A stretch of 36,679 nt of DNA from Desulfobacteraceae bacterium (lineage in GTDB: Bacteria; Desulfobacterota; Desulfobacteria; Desulfobacterales; Desulfosalsimonadaceae). A program made the translations under genes and the position numbers. Under the pieces are notes generated by a model. That model worked only from the letters and a program-made list of their open reading frames with translations. It did not search any database and was not told the DNA's origin. The stretch lies in NCBI GenBank assembly GCA_011390415.1, contig JAABSL010000346.1:1-36679 (forward strand), written 5' to 3'. Of the stretch, positions 8,661-17,462 are shown one piece after another (the first letter of the stretch is position 1; every line of letters begins with the position of its first letter).

Positions 8661-9487
8661 TACTTTACCTCCTCCACCACCAGATCCGGTGACACCATTT
8701 CCTGAAGCCGGATTTCCACATAATTTTTCAATGTCAGCTGGGAGGCCTTGCACGTGGCGCATGTGCCGATGAGCTTGACCAGTACCCGGCTGCCGTCCAC
8801 ATCAATGAGTTCGATATTGCCGCCGTCTTTTTGAAGGGCTGGCTTGATTTCCCTGTCCAGGGTCTCTTCGATCATCCGGATTTTCTGAATATTGGTGAGC
8901 TCTTTTTTCGCCGGCGCCGCTTCCGGCGTTTTGTTGTTGTATTCATCAAGAATTTTTTGAATATCTTCGTGACAGTTTTCGCAGCCGCCCCCGGCTTTAA
9001 CATAGTTGGTGACTTCTTCAATGGTTTTCAGCTGGTTTTCAGCCACGGTCCGCTCAATTTCCTTGTCCGTGACCCCGAAGCATTCGCACACAATATTGCC
9101 GTCGATTTCTTTCTCGCCTTCCCCCCGATAACAATAAATGGCTTTTTCCAGGGCATCTTTTCCCAGAACGGAACAATGCATCTTTTCCTTGGGCAGGCCC
9201 CCCAGATAATCGGCAATGTCGTCATTGGTTATTTTCTCCGCCTCTTCCACGGTCTTGCCGATGAGCATTTCCGTTAAGGCCGATGAAGATGCAATGGCGC
9301 TGGCGCACCCGAAGGTCTGGAACTTGGCTTCTTTTATTTTTTTATTTTCATCCAGTTTGAATGTCAGTTTCAGGGCGTCTCCGCACGCCATGGACCCGAC
9401 TTCCCCGACGCCGTCCGGATCTTCCACTTCACCGACATTTCTGGGGTTTATAAAATGGTCTTTCACTTTATCCGTATATTCCCACAT
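8660..9487 (-). CDS. nifU: Fe-S cluster scaffold NifU (three-domain)
   Basis: 275 residues with the complete NifU architecture. An IscU-like domain carries cluster ligands C35 (ACGD), C61 (FGCAS) and C105 (MHCS). A central BFD-like [2Fe-2S] domain carries C134/C136 and C169/C172. A C-terminal Nfu domain carries C243-x-x-C246. It assembles clusters from sulfur given by NifS and delivers them to apoproteins. The full-length form occurs with nitrogenase but is also the general housekeeping scaffold in many Desulfobacterota; no nif structural genes are in the window. It is the first gene of the nifU-nifS-cysE-cysK-asmA-like run. The start is MWEY with TAGGAG upstream; a second ATG lies 6 bases before it, out of frame. 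Confidence 0.93.
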   Translation of the reverse strand: MWEYTDKVKDHFINPRNVGEVEDPDGVGEVGSMACGDALKLTFKLDENKKIKEAKFQTFGCASAIASSSALTEMLIGKTVEEAEKITNDDIADYLGGLPKEKMHCSVLGKDALEKAIYCYRGEGEKEIDGNIVCECFGVTDKEIERTVAENQLKTIEEVTNYVKAGGGCENCHEDIQKILDEYNNKTPEAAPAKKELTNIQKIRMIEETLDREIKPALQKDGGNIELIDVDGSRVLVKLIGTCATCKASQLTLKNYVEIRLQEMVSPDLVVEEVK

Positions 9488-9520
9488 GGCATGCTCCTAA
9501 ACTTACTGTTATTTCGAATA

Positions 9521-9551
9521 ATTATAATTTCAATAAATCCGGTTCTGTCTA
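9521..9551 (-). promoter_or_regulatory. nifU: Possible promoter for the nifU operon
   Basis: On the minus strand a perfect TATAAT (9521-9526) lies about 34 bp upstream of the nifU ATG, with TAGACA (9546-9551, 5 of 6 matches to TTGACA) 19 bp further up. The spacing is 2 bp longer than ideal. The gap 9488-9634 contains no clear Rho-independent terminator, so read-through from the cytochrome locus into this operon is possible. Confidence 0.4.
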
Positions 9552-9634
9552 CACAGCCTGAATTCGACCTCAGTTTCACCCATAATATTCTCATTTTTTT
9601 TAAAAATTCAATCTTTTAGAAAAAATAAGACGTT

Positions 9635-10513
9635 TTACTCAAGCATAACATCAGCGTTTTCTATGATAACCGGATATTTGAGTCCATACCCGAAGTCCCG
9701 GTCCACCGACACCACCCCGCGGACCAGAACCACATCCCCGACATTCACCGCAGCATCCGTGGTGATGATTAAGTCATTGGTGCCGTCATCGCCGCTGCCG
9801 TCCTGAACATGGAGCCAGTTCTTATCCATAATATCCGGCGTAAACTTTACGACTTTCGCCCGAACCGTTATGTTTTTACCGGCCAGACGTTTCCGGCCGG
9901 TGATGATTTCAGATACCGTCTGGCCGCCCGCTGCCGGTTTTATTTCACCGATTTCCACGGCCAGGCTGCCGGGCATCCCGCCCATGGGCGGATGCGTCAT
10001 CTGCGCTTCGGCCGGCTCACCAATCGGCGGATGGCCTTCGGGCATTTCCTGCTGCCCGGTGACCGGCGGATGATCTTTGGGCAGCGCCGGCTCCTTGTGC
10101 GTTGCTTCATTCTCATCCTGCCGGTGAATCGCGCCCACAAAATAAATCATTTCAAATTCACGATCAAGGGTTTTGCTCTTAAAATCCGCCATGGGCAATC
10201 CGGACGGGACCAGGACCGCTTCGCCGGGTTCACCGTCAAACCCGGGTGTCGCTGCCCATACCTTCTTTTCGCCGGTATCGACCTGGACGTAGGTATAGCG
10301 GCTGGCATGAATGGTCTCCACGACGGTGCCCGTAAAGGGATCTGACATATCCTCCGATGTTTTTTCTGAAAATTCCGAAGCCATGTGATCGCCGGCAGAC
10401 TTTTTTTCAGACGATTTTTCCGATGAATCGCCCATCTGCTTGCACCCGATGGTCAATGTCAGCACCAGGATGATGATTATAAAATCAGACAGGGGATAAG
10501 ATATTTTTTTCAT
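9635..10513 (-). CDS. OB-fold lipoprotein with HPP repeats
   Basis: 292 residues. Signal peptide with lipobox LTIGC (lipidated C24). A Ser/Lys/Glu-rich linker is followed by a small beta domain (about 57-130, GTVVETIHASRYTYVQVDTG). Three spaced His-Pro-Pro motifs follow (148, 161, 174), then a C-terminal OB-fold-like domain (about 195-290, ITVRAKVVKF, NWLHVQDGSG, VGDVVLVRGVVS). Proteins with this layout turn up beside cytochrome genes in metal- and sulfate-reducing deltaproteobacteria, as I recall; their role is unproven. The His residues could bind metal. It has no heme motif. It is the last gene of the cytochrome block, 63 bp after the 12-heme gene, with AAAGGAATTT as ribosome binding site. 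Confidence 0.65.
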   Translation of the reverse strand: MKKISYPLSDFIIIILVLTLTIGCKQMGDSSEKSSEKKSAGDHMASEFSEKTSEDMSDPFTGTVVETIHASRYTYVQVDTGEKKVWAATPGFDGEPGEAVLVPSGLPMADFKSKTLDREFEMIYFVGAIHRQDENEATHKEPALPKDHPPVTGQQEMPEGHPPIGEPAEAQMTHPPMGGMPGSLAVEIGEIKPAAGGQTVSEIITGRKRLAGKNITVRAKVVKFTPDIMDKNWLHVQDGSGDDGTNDLIITTDAAVNVGDVVLVRGVVSVDRDFGYGLKYPVIIENADVMLE

Positions 10514-10576
10514 TTTTAAATTCCTTTGGATGTTTGGTATTTATAAATTCGTCAAATCCGAGAACAGTAATTATTT

Positions 10577-12286
10577 CTATTGCGAATAATTTTCCGGATT
10601 GTGGGCTCTGCCATGGCAGTTTAAAAAACATTCTCCCCGGAAACGGCCCTGATCATTAAATTCAAGCCGGCCCGTTTGGGTTGGCATAACAATTGACACG
10701 TCAAAATTGATGAGATGACTGTTGCGCAAAAAATTGCCCTGCGTAAAACTAACGCCGTGCGGATCGTGACAGGCTGAACACGGCGCTTTTTGATCCGCCA
10801 CATGGATACTGTGCGGAAAACTTTCATCATTTAAAAGGGTTGTCCGGCTATGACATTGGTAACACAGCGCATAGCCGGAAGGCGTTTCCGTTGTATAATC
10901 ATCTGTCACATACCGTTGGGTCAGCAGATACTGCCAGTCTGAGCCATGGGGCCCCCGGGGGGCGGAAGGATCACTGCTGCCATGGCAGTCCGTGCAGCTG
11001 ATCGTGCTGGTGCTGGTATATGGCGGCATCAGGCTTGGAACATCGGGATTTTTACCCGGACCGGCCACCGGATGAAACGAAGGGTTTGCCGGATCAAAAT
11101 CAAGGCGCGTATTCAGCTGAACAATCTGACGGGTAACGGGCAGCGCATTGATGACATTATTGTCCGCATGGCACTTGAAGCAAATTTCATAAACATACCG
11201 GGCTTCTGCCACCATCTGGCCGCCAATAGACACCCCGGATGCACCCTTTACGGCACCGGAAACCATGGAAGCGTCCAGGGCCGGGTCGCTGTTTGCCTGG
11301 TGGGCATCGTGGCAATCACTGCACTCCACATGTTTGGGAACATTGCGGGAGGAAAAATCTTCGGCCGGATCATGAACGCCCGTATATTCATACACCGGAT
11401 GGTTATACCGTTTTGTGATCGCTGACGCGATGTCCGAAGACGCCGTGCCGCCGTCATGACAGACCAGACAATTGTCTTCTTCAAAGGCAGATATCAGCAG
11501 CCGGCTGTTTGTTCCCGCCGTATGCGGTTTGTGGCAGTTTTCACACCCATTTTCAGCGATGGTCGCATAATCGGTATTCGGCCAAAGCCCGCCGGTTCTG
11601 TCCAGCAATGCACTGGATTGTGAATGGGCCGAACCATGCCAGCCGTTTATATCATGGCAGGCAATGCACAGCGATGACGCCGTATTGTCCATCACCAGGA
11701 ACCGGCCGAACGTGTCATCATGGGGATCATGGCACGAGATACACTGCAGCATCTTGTCATTTTCCAGTTTTACGGACGGCGGCAGGAGCGCCGGGTCCCG
11801 AAGTTCGCTTTTTTCCACAGACAAAGCGCTATCATACACAAACGATATGGGGTGGTCATCGGACAGGTCGGTGCCTAAATGCGACGATCGTTCTTCGGCA
11901 AGAAACCGTGCACCGCCCTTAAACGGTATTTCCACGGCCGGGGAAGCGACGGCGCCCAAGGCGATGGTTCCGTCATGGCAGCTCAGGCACATGCGTGAAG
12001 ACCCGGTGGGCTGGCCAATCGTTGCTTTGAGGGTGGAACTGTCATACGGGGTATAAGGACCCGCAGGAGACGACCGGTTCCAGAGATACGGCATCTCGGA
12101 ACCTTCCCGGTGGGGAATGTGGCAGAAAATGCAAATCCTGCTCTCCGATACCGCGGCAATGGAACCGGGGCTGCTGACGGAAAGATTATGTTTTGTCACA
12201 CGGATATTTCCGGCCGGGGCGGACATGGCGAAAAAAAACACCATCAGCGCAGCGCCGGTCATTATTATTTTTTTATTTGTCTTCAT
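10577..12286 (-). CDS. Dodecaheme c-type cytochrome (OmcE-like N-terminal domain)
   Basis: 569 residues, Sec signal peptide (cleavage near residue 26), no lipobox. Eleven CxxCH motifs lie at 52, 100, 182, 207, 248, 273, 322, 369, 431, 475 and 503. A twelfth, CX3CH (CFLNCH), is at 553, close to the C-terminus. The first about 210 residues align by eye with the tetraheme protein at 17556-18215: same order of CxxCH-x-PH, LWN, CLSCHDGT.ALG, GTDLS.DHPISFVYD and DNTASSLC. The rest is a separate 8-heme part. Its position directly after the barrel and NHL genes suggests it is the periplasmic or surface cytochrome of the outer-membrane conduit; which side is unknown. The start overlaps the NHL gene by 14 bp. 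Confidence 0.85.
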   Translation of the reverse strand: MKTNKKIIMTGAALMVFFFAMSAPAGNIRVTKHNLSVSSPGSIAAVSESRICIFCHIPHREGSEMPYLWNRSSPAGPYTPYDSSTLKATIGQPTGSSRMCLSCHDGTIALGAVASPAVEIPFKGGARFLAEERSSHLGTDLSDDHPISFVYDSALSVEKSELRDPALLPPSVKLENDKMLQCISCHDPHDDTFGRFLVMDNTASSLCIACHDINGWHGSAHSQSSALLDRTGGLWPNTDYATIAENGCENCHKPHTAGTNSRLLISAFEEDNCLVCHDGGTASSDIASAITKRYNHPVYEYTGVHDPAEDFSSRNVPKHVECSDCHDAHQANSDPALDASMVSGAVKGASGVSIGGQMVAEARYVYEICFKCHADNNVINALPVTRQIVQLNTRLDFDPANPSFHPVAGPGKNPDVPSLMPPYTSTSTISCTDCHGSSDPSAPRGPHGSDWQYLLTQRYVTDDYTTETPSGYALCYQCHSRTTLLNDESFPHSIHVADQKAPCSACHDPHGVSFTQGNFLRNSHLINFDVSIVMPTQTGRLEFNDQGRFRGECFLNCHGRAHNPENYSQ

Positions 12287-13349
12287 TGGCGATATCTTCT
12301 TTTATGTATTTAAATACCTGAATCCGCTGATTGCTTGAATCAGACACAAAAATCCGGTCCTCTTTATCAATATGGATTCCATTGGGAAGCCAGAACTCGC
12401 CGTATCCGCCGCCATGATCACCGAATGCCATCAAAAGACGGCCCGACGCGTCAAACATCTGGACATTGTCAAACAGGGCATCCACCACATAGATGTTGTC
12501 CGCGCTGTCGCATGCCACGCCCTTGGGTCTTGAAAATGTGCCCGGGCCATGCCCCATCTGGCCGAACGCGTTCAAAAACCGGCCGTCCGGAGAAAACACC
12601 TGCACCCGGAAATTTAATGAATCGGATACAATGATGTTTCCAGCCGACGTCACGCATATCTGGGTGGGATAATGAAACCGGCCGGCTGCCCTGCCTTTGC
12701 CGCCAAAAGCCCCTTTTGGCCAATGATCGGCCAGATCATACCTGAAAACCTTCGACTGCAGGGTATCCACCACAAGCAGTTCCGATGTCGTCGCATTGAC
12801 GGCAATACCGGTGGGCCGCTGAAGATCGTCCCGGCCCAGTTCGGATACAAACTGCCGGCCGCGGTCCTTAAAGATTTTAACGACCCCGTCTTTTGCATCC
12901 GTGACATAGATCACTCCATTTGAATCAACGTCAATGCCCACAGGAGCGGAAAGCCCTTCCCTGTCCGCAGGAAAGGCAAAATAATTGTTTCCGTCCGCGT
13001 CAAAAACATGCACCTGTTTTTGGAACGTATCCACCACATAGAGCCGGCCCTGATCATCGGACGACACACCATAGGAAGAGACAATGCGCGGGACCGGACT
13101 GCCGATGATATAGTTGACCACCTGTTGAATCATCCCGGCCCTGATATTTAAATCCGCCGGCGTTGAAACCGCGTTTAAAAATTGTATCCGCTTTACTTCC
13201 GGCGGGTTCGGCCAGAAAATATCCGAATCCGGCCGCATGGGTTCCGGCGACTTATGGCATCCGGCCATCCCCAGGCAAAGGACTGCAATCACTATAATGA
13301 TAAGGGGATGTTGATGAATCACAGAAATTTTTAGTCTTACAGAATTCAT
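12273..13349 (-). CDS. NHL-repeat beta-propeller lipoprotein
   Basis: 358 residues from the ATG at 13349. The longer frame to 13451 overlaps the barrel gene and places the signal peptide too far inside, so it is rejected. Lipobox GMAGC, lipidated C31. From about residue 80 on come about six NHL repeats with the usual pattern (GIDVDSNGVIYVTDAKDGVVKIF, GNIIVSDSLNFRVQVFSPDGRFL, ..RPKGVACDSADNIYVVD, ..FWLPNGIHIDKEDRIFVSDSSNQRIQVF), forming a six-bladed propeller. Such propellers bind proteins or ligands; no catalytic residues were seen. Together with the lipoprotein at 16305-17369 it brackets the barrel and pentaheme genes, so a scaffold role in the outer-membrane complex is plausible. N-terminal phrases WPNPPEVKRIQFLNAVS recur in that paralogue as YPPLPQQPRLQFLHAIS. 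Confidence 0.85.
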   Translation of the reverse strand: MNSVRLKISVIHQHPLIIIVIAVLCLGMAGCHKSPEPMRPDSDIFWPNPPEVKRIQFLNAVSTPADLNIRAGMIQQVVNYIIGSPVPRIVSSYGVSSDDQGRLYVVDTFQKQVHVFDADGNNYFAFPADREGLSAPVGIDVDSNGVIYVTDAKDGVVKIFKDRGRQFVSELGRDDLQRPTGIAVNATTSELLVVDTLQSKVFRYDLADHWPKGAFGGKGRAAGRFHYPTQICVTSAGNIIVSDSLNFRVQVFSPDGRFLNAFGQMGHGPGTFSRPKGVACDSADNIYVVDALFDNVQMFDASGRLLMAFGDHGGGYGEFWLPNGIHIDKEDRIFVSDSSNQRIQVFKYIKEDIANEDK

Positions 13350-13405
13350 TGTTATTCCAAGGCGGTCGCAACTGCTTTGATAATACGCCGGTTCATGGCT
13401 TAAGC

Positions 13406-15394
13406 TTACCAGAGGCTTCTGTTGACGACAAAATAGAACCGCTGGCGCCACAGGCTGTCATCATTTTCCTCATCTTCCTGATCCGTCAGCCGGTAAGAGA
13501 TGGTCCCGGTCCAGACGCCATATGCCAGGCGGAGGGTCGGGCCGATTTCCGAATACAGCATATCCTGCCGGTCTCCGGAAATACTGTTTCGCAGCCAGAT
13601 CAGACTGAGACTGCACCACCATTCCGGGGTCCAGCTGATATCGGTGCCGAGGGTATAGAATGTTTCATCTTCATGGGTGTCTGTATATTCTCTTTCTCCG
13701 TAGTCTCCGGAGAAGTTGAAATAAAAACTCCGCCACGGTCTGAGATTAATGAGCTGGCGCACACTTCTGGTAACGCTGGAATTTCCGTTCCGGCGGTCCT
13801 GGTCTTCATATAAAAACTGCGTCTCGGACCAGTCTGTTTCCAGCCTGATCCGCACCCTGTCGTAGGTATCATCAATGGGACCGGTGCGGGATTCGCCGGA
13901 AGTGATATTCTGATCCAGCCGGCCGTGGGTATACATAAAATATAAAAAAGACCACAGGTCCAGGCCGACGCGATAATTTTGTCCGAACCGGGAATCGTCA
14001 AACCCCGTATCTATCCGATAACTGTAACGCACACTCACCAACTGGCCGTCTGCGATGTCGCCAAGCAGGGTGCGGCTGATTCTTACATCCGGACCAATCA
14101 TCTCGATCCGGTAATCCACGTCCCGGAGAAAAACCCGGCTTCCCGGTACATCGGTAACCACAATGGTATCGAGTTCAACATTTTCTTTGTCCAGATAGGT
14201 TTCCGCAGATGATGACAAAACATGGCGCTCTTCGGTGGGTATGGTTGTATCCGTGCCGCTTCGTTCGGTCATTCCGTAATCGTACACAGCACCCAGTTCG
14301 AGATTGCCCCAGGGAATGGGCCGCCGATAATTAAATCCGAGGTTTGCCTGATACGTGTCTTCGCTGCCGCCGACAAAATCGTTTACCCCGGCGCCGGCGC
14401 CAAGATCGGTTGTGAGACGGTTGAACAGCCGATGGGTTAAACCGGCTTTGACCGCTCTTTCCTCGGTGACCGTGTCGTCGACATCCCGGCGGTTATAATT
14501 AAATGTATACCGGGTCAGCAGATTCGGGTTGTGGGTCCAGAAAAGATTTTCAGCCATTACCCAGGTATCATAATCAGAATCATCATATTCGCTCCGGGTA
14601 TTATAAAGCAGGGAATCCAGCCGTACCCGGTTGTCCCGGGTAAAGAACCAGGTGTTTGTCAGCTCCGAATTGGTCATCGTTGATTCGGTATCCCTGGTTT
14701 CCGATACCGTCCGGGTGGTTCGGTCCGATTCATCATAGAGTATATTCAGTTCCGTAATGCTGTTGTTGGCATTATGCCGGATTTTTGCCTGCAGTTCATT
14801 ATTGTCTTCTTCCGACTGGTAAAATCCGGTCTGGTCAACTTTCCGGTTGGTGAATCCAAAAGAAGCCGGCAGTGTCGGGTTGGTAAAATTTAACCGGGTG
14901 CCCCAGGTTTCACTTTCAATATCAGAATCCCGGACAGATGTCAGATCAAGCCGACGGTTGTTCCGGCTGCCGAAGATATCCAGGGAACAGGGCTTATGCT
15001 TAAGCAGTGTTGTCCTTGCATCATAGGCCATCACCGATGTGCCCCTCCGGGTTGTGTGCGTTGAATCGGTGGCCGAGCGCCAGTGATCGAATTTTTCCTG
15101 GCGCCATTCGGGCTCCAGAAACAGCCGGTATTCCATCAGGTTGGGATGATACACCCATCCGTTCGTCCCGAGACCGATGCGCTCCTGCAGGTCACGGGTG
15201 GTGGTTTCTTCCTTCATTTCAGGGGTTTCTCTTTTTTCTTCCTCCAATTCATAGGATGCGCCCATGGACAGTTTGGGCCGTTCAATAAAAAAAAAGTCCC
15301 CTTCCCGGGCATACAGCGTCGAAACCGCTGTCAAAACAACAACACACGATTGCATAAAAACGATTAAAATTGTCAGCATCTTTCGATGAATCAT
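13406..15394 (-). CDS. Outer-membrane beta-barrel of an electron conduit (Oet/Omb-like)
   Basis: 662 residues. Signal peptide (cleavage after TLYA, about 29), then long runs of alternating polar/hydrophobic beta strands with abundant Tyr, Trp, Arg and Asp, ending in FYFVVNRSLW. A terminal aromatic residue is the outer-membrane insertion signal. N-terminal phrases KLSMGASYELEEE and LGTNGWVYHPNLMEYRL are what I recall from barrel proteins paired with multiheme cytochromes in Geobacter and sulfate reducers. Near residues 410-475 is a small non-strand insert (VVTDVPGSRVFLRDVDYRIE, GPDVRISR, IADGQLVSVRY) likely folding as a separate beta domain inside or on the barrel. It lacks the N-terminal CXXC of Shewanella MtrB. 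The flanking pentaheme lipoprotein, 12-heme cytochrome and NHL lipoproteins mark it as the pore holding the heme wire across the outer membrane. Confidence 0.82.
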   Translation of the reverse strand: MIHRKMLTILIVFMQSCVVVLTAVSTLYAREGDFFFIERPKLSMGASYELEEEKRETPEMKEETTTRDLQERIGLGTNGWVYHPNLMEYRLFLEPEWRQEKFDHWRSATDSTHTTRRGTSVMAYDARTTLLKHKPCSLDIFGSRNNRRLDLTSVRDSDIESETWGTRLNFTNPTLPASFGFTNRKVDQTGFYQSEEDNNELQAKIRHNANNSITELNILYDESDRTTRTVSETRDTESTMTNSELTNTWFFTRDNRVRLDSLLYNTRSEYDDSDYDTWVMAENLFWTHNPNLLTRYTFNYNRRDVDDTVTEERAVKAGLTHRLFNRLTTDLGAGAGVNDFVGGSEDTYQANLGFNYRRPIPWGNLELGAVYDYGMTERSGTDTTIPTEERHVLSSSAETYLDKENVELDTIVVTDVPGSRVFLRDVDYRIEMIGPDVRISRTLLGDIADGQLVSVRYSYRIDTGFDDSRFGQNYRVGLDLWSFLYFMYTHGRLDQNITSGESRTGPIDDTYDRVRIRLETDWSETQFLYEDQDRRNGNSSVTRSVRQLINLRPWRSFYFNFSGDYGEREYTDTHEDETFYTLGTDISWTPEWWCSLSLIWLRNSISGDRQDMLYSEIGPTLRLAYGVWTGTISYRLTDQEDEENDDSLWRQRFYFVVNRSLW

Positions 15395-15478
15395 TTATCG
15401 CCCATCGCCCATGTCCAAATGTCCAAATCCATAAGAAAAACAGAAAATGTATTATATAAAAACAGCGGCATCTATTGT

Positions 15479-16228
15479 CTATTCCGGTATTGTGGTATCT
15501 GCGGCCGGCAGTTTCTCACCGGGTGCACCCTGCTCCGGAGGAACGCTGTGATGCGGTTCCTCATAATATTTTTTTAACAAGGCTTTTGAAGTCCCCAGGT
15601 GCGCATTATGGCAGGACAGGCACGGACCGGTGACATGCAGTTCCCGCACGCATTTTGGAATGCCCGGCTTCTCATTCACATTGTGGCAGCTGATGCACAA
15701 CGGGTCCGGCTCCGCAATCAGCCGGAACGGATGCCGGCCCTGATGGGGAACGTGACATTTTACACAGTCTCCATCGGCGGCTGTTTTGTGCAGGTATAAT
15801 CCCTGTTTTTTTGCCCACCCGGGAGTCAGGTCTTTATGGCACCTTACGCAAAGTTCTTTGACCGGAAGGGTCAGCGGCCCCGGTTTCCCGCCGCCTATTC
15901 TGAAAATACCGTCCCAGTCCGAGCCGAAAATCGGGGTGGAAAACGCTTCGGCCCCTTCATGGCATTCCGCGCATTTTCTTTCAATATACGGTTTGTGGGA
16001 AACCAGCAGATAATACTGATCTTCATCAACGTATTTTTTTTCAGGGTTCCGGCTTTCATCGACTGCTTCAGCGCCGGCTTCTGCCTCCGCAGCCGCCTGC
16101 TCTTCCGGAAAAAAAAAGGCCAATACCCCGTTTTCGGGATGCGGTTGACAGCCGGCCAGGGTCAGCACGGTCGTTATCCAGAAAGCAGCCAGGATAAACA
16201 GATGTCGGTTTTGATCCGGAAATTTCAT
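15479..16228 (-). CDS. Pentaheme c-type cytochrome lipoprotein
   Basis: 249 residues. Lipobox LTLAGC, lipidated C27, then an Ala/Glu-rich linker (about 43-65). CxxCH motifs lie at 86, 127, 155, 178 and 203. The repeated pattern CxxCH-x-PH and CxxCHN-x-H is that of the doubled-CxxCH cytochrome family. Small, lipidated and 84 bp upstream of the barrel gene, it is a good candidate for the periplasmic or in-pore heme subunit of the conduit (the OmaB/ExtB kind of role); this is inferred from size and context. GGGGAGG lies 12 bp before the ATG. The tail after residue 220 is Pro/Ala-rich and disordered. Confidence 0.85.
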   Translation of the reverse strand: MKFPDQNRHLFILAAFWITTVLTLAGCQPHPENGVLAFFFPEEQAAAEAEAGAEAVDESRNPEKKYVDEDQYYLLVSHKPYIERKCAECHEGAEAFSTPIFGSDWDGIFRIGGGKPGPLTLPVKELCVRCHKDLTPGWAKKQGLYLHKTAADGDCVKCHVPHQGRHPFRLIAEPDPLCISCHNVNEKPGIPKCVRELHVTGPCLSCHNAHLGTSKALLKKYYEEPHHSVPPEQGAPGEKLPAADTTIPE

Positions 16229-16304
16229 TTTTTTCGTGGCCTCCCCATGTTTTATTCCGATTTTAAAGCCTGGTCCAACCGGTCCGGATTTTCAGGCTTC
16301 CGGT

Positions 16305-17369
16305 CTATTCTTCCGGAAGGGACTCGCCGATCCAGTGTCCGAAGCCGTAAACACTCAATTTCCCCTGGCCATAGGTACTGGTCACATACACAAGATATTC
16401 CAGCTCGAAATTCGGGTCCGCATATTGGGAAAAATAACCGACATTCTGGTAATCGATTGCCACCCCGGCCGGAAGATACAAGCTGCCCGGCGCATTTCCG
16501 GCCCCGCCGAAAAAAAGCAGCAGCCGGCCCTGATCATCAAATATCTGTACATTTTCAAATGCCGCGTCCACTGAATAGAGATTGCCCTTCCGATCCACGG
16601 CCAGCCCTTTGGGCCGGGCAAATCCGCCGACGTTATCCCCGTGAAAACCGATGGTATCAATGAATGCGCCGTCGGGAGTCAACTTTTTGACAGTAAAATT
16701 AAAGGCATCATTAACAAAAACACTGCCAGACGGGCCTACCGCCACGTGGGTCGGATTAAAAAAATCGCCCTTCTCCCCCACGGCCCGGATCACCTCGCCG
16801 GTCGCCTTGTCCAGAATAATCAGCTGATCCTTTTCCATGTCCACCACATATACACGGCTGCCGTAAACCGCGACATCCACCGGCTTTTCAAACACCTCTT
16901 TGCCGCCGTAGACCCTGAAAAACGCATCGTTTGCATCGAATACCACCACCTGCTTTCTCTGCATGTCCGCCACATACTTGAAATCATCTTCAGACACCCA
17001 TATGCCGGACGGATTGCCAAGGCTTCCCACGCCGGTATCTTTTAAAAACGACAGCTCCTTTCGGGCCAGATCAAAAATAACAATTTTTTTGTACATCCGG
17101 TCCATGACGTATATTCTGTCTTTGGCAGCCCCCACATCATAGGGCCTTCCCAAATTCTGATACCGGGGTTTGCCCACCAGAAATTCTTGAAACGCGCTCT
17201 GCCCTTTTCCCAGGTCATGCCCGCCGGATATGGCATGAAGAAACTGCAGCCGCGGCTGCTGGGGCAGCGGGGGATAGAAAACGGTGCCAAAAGACGGCTT
17301 CTTTTCAGCTGTTGACGCGCATCCCAGACAGAACATCACTATGAACAGAATAACTACCGTTTTTTTCAT
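16305..17369 (-). CDS. NHL-repeat beta-propeller lipoprotein
   Basis: 354 residues. Lipobox CLGC, lipidated C17. About six NHL-type repeats run from residue 75 on (DRIYVMDRMYKKIVIFD, FKYVADMQRKQVVVFD, SRVYVVDMEKDQLIILD, GSVFVNDAFNFTVKKL, ARPKGLAVDRKGNLYSVDAAFENVQIF). The last about 40 residues (NFELEYLVYVTSTYGQGKLSVYGFGHW) look like an added beta hairpin. It is closest in the window to the lipoprotein at 12273-13349. Both carry the phrase RPKG(L/V)A and the VDA-F-NVQ(I/M)FD blade, and they differ from the two non-lipidated NHL proteins upstream. A membrane-tethered docking or assembly protein for cytochromes is the likely role, inferred from context. Confidence 0.83.
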   Translation of the reverse strand: MKKTVVILFIVMFCLGCASTAEKKPSFGTVFYPPLPQQPRLQFLHAISGGHDLGKGQSAFQEFLVGKPRYQNLGRPYDVGAAKDRIYVMDRMYKKIVIFDLARKELSFLKDTGVGSLGNPSGIWVSEDDFKYVADMQRKQVVVFDANDAFFRVYGGKEVFEKPVDVAVYGSRVYVVDMEKDQLIILDKATGEVIRAVGEKGDFFNPTHVAVGPSGSVFVNDAFNFTVKKLTPDGAFIDTIGFHGDNVGGFARPKGLAVDRKGNLYSVDAAFENVQIFDDQGRLLLFFGGAGNAPGSLYLPAGVAIDYQNVGYFSQYADPNFELEYLVYVTSTYGQGKLSVYGFGHWIGESLPEE

Positions 17370-17462
17370 CTTATCGTGTGATCCTTAAATTCATAATCAT
17401 CCGGCAAACCTTTTTCTTCAGATTTCTTACCGAAAATGCAAATTTTGATTCAGGCCAAGGCC

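Noticed and set aside
8661-8762. N-terminal extension of nifS
   Set aside because: It lies inside nifU; NifS proteins begin close to the YMDNNATT motif, which follows the ATG at 8660.
15395-15478. Possible short tandem repeats (CGCCCAT and TGTCCAAA twice each)
   Set aside because: Only two copies of each short unit; too little to call a repeat array.
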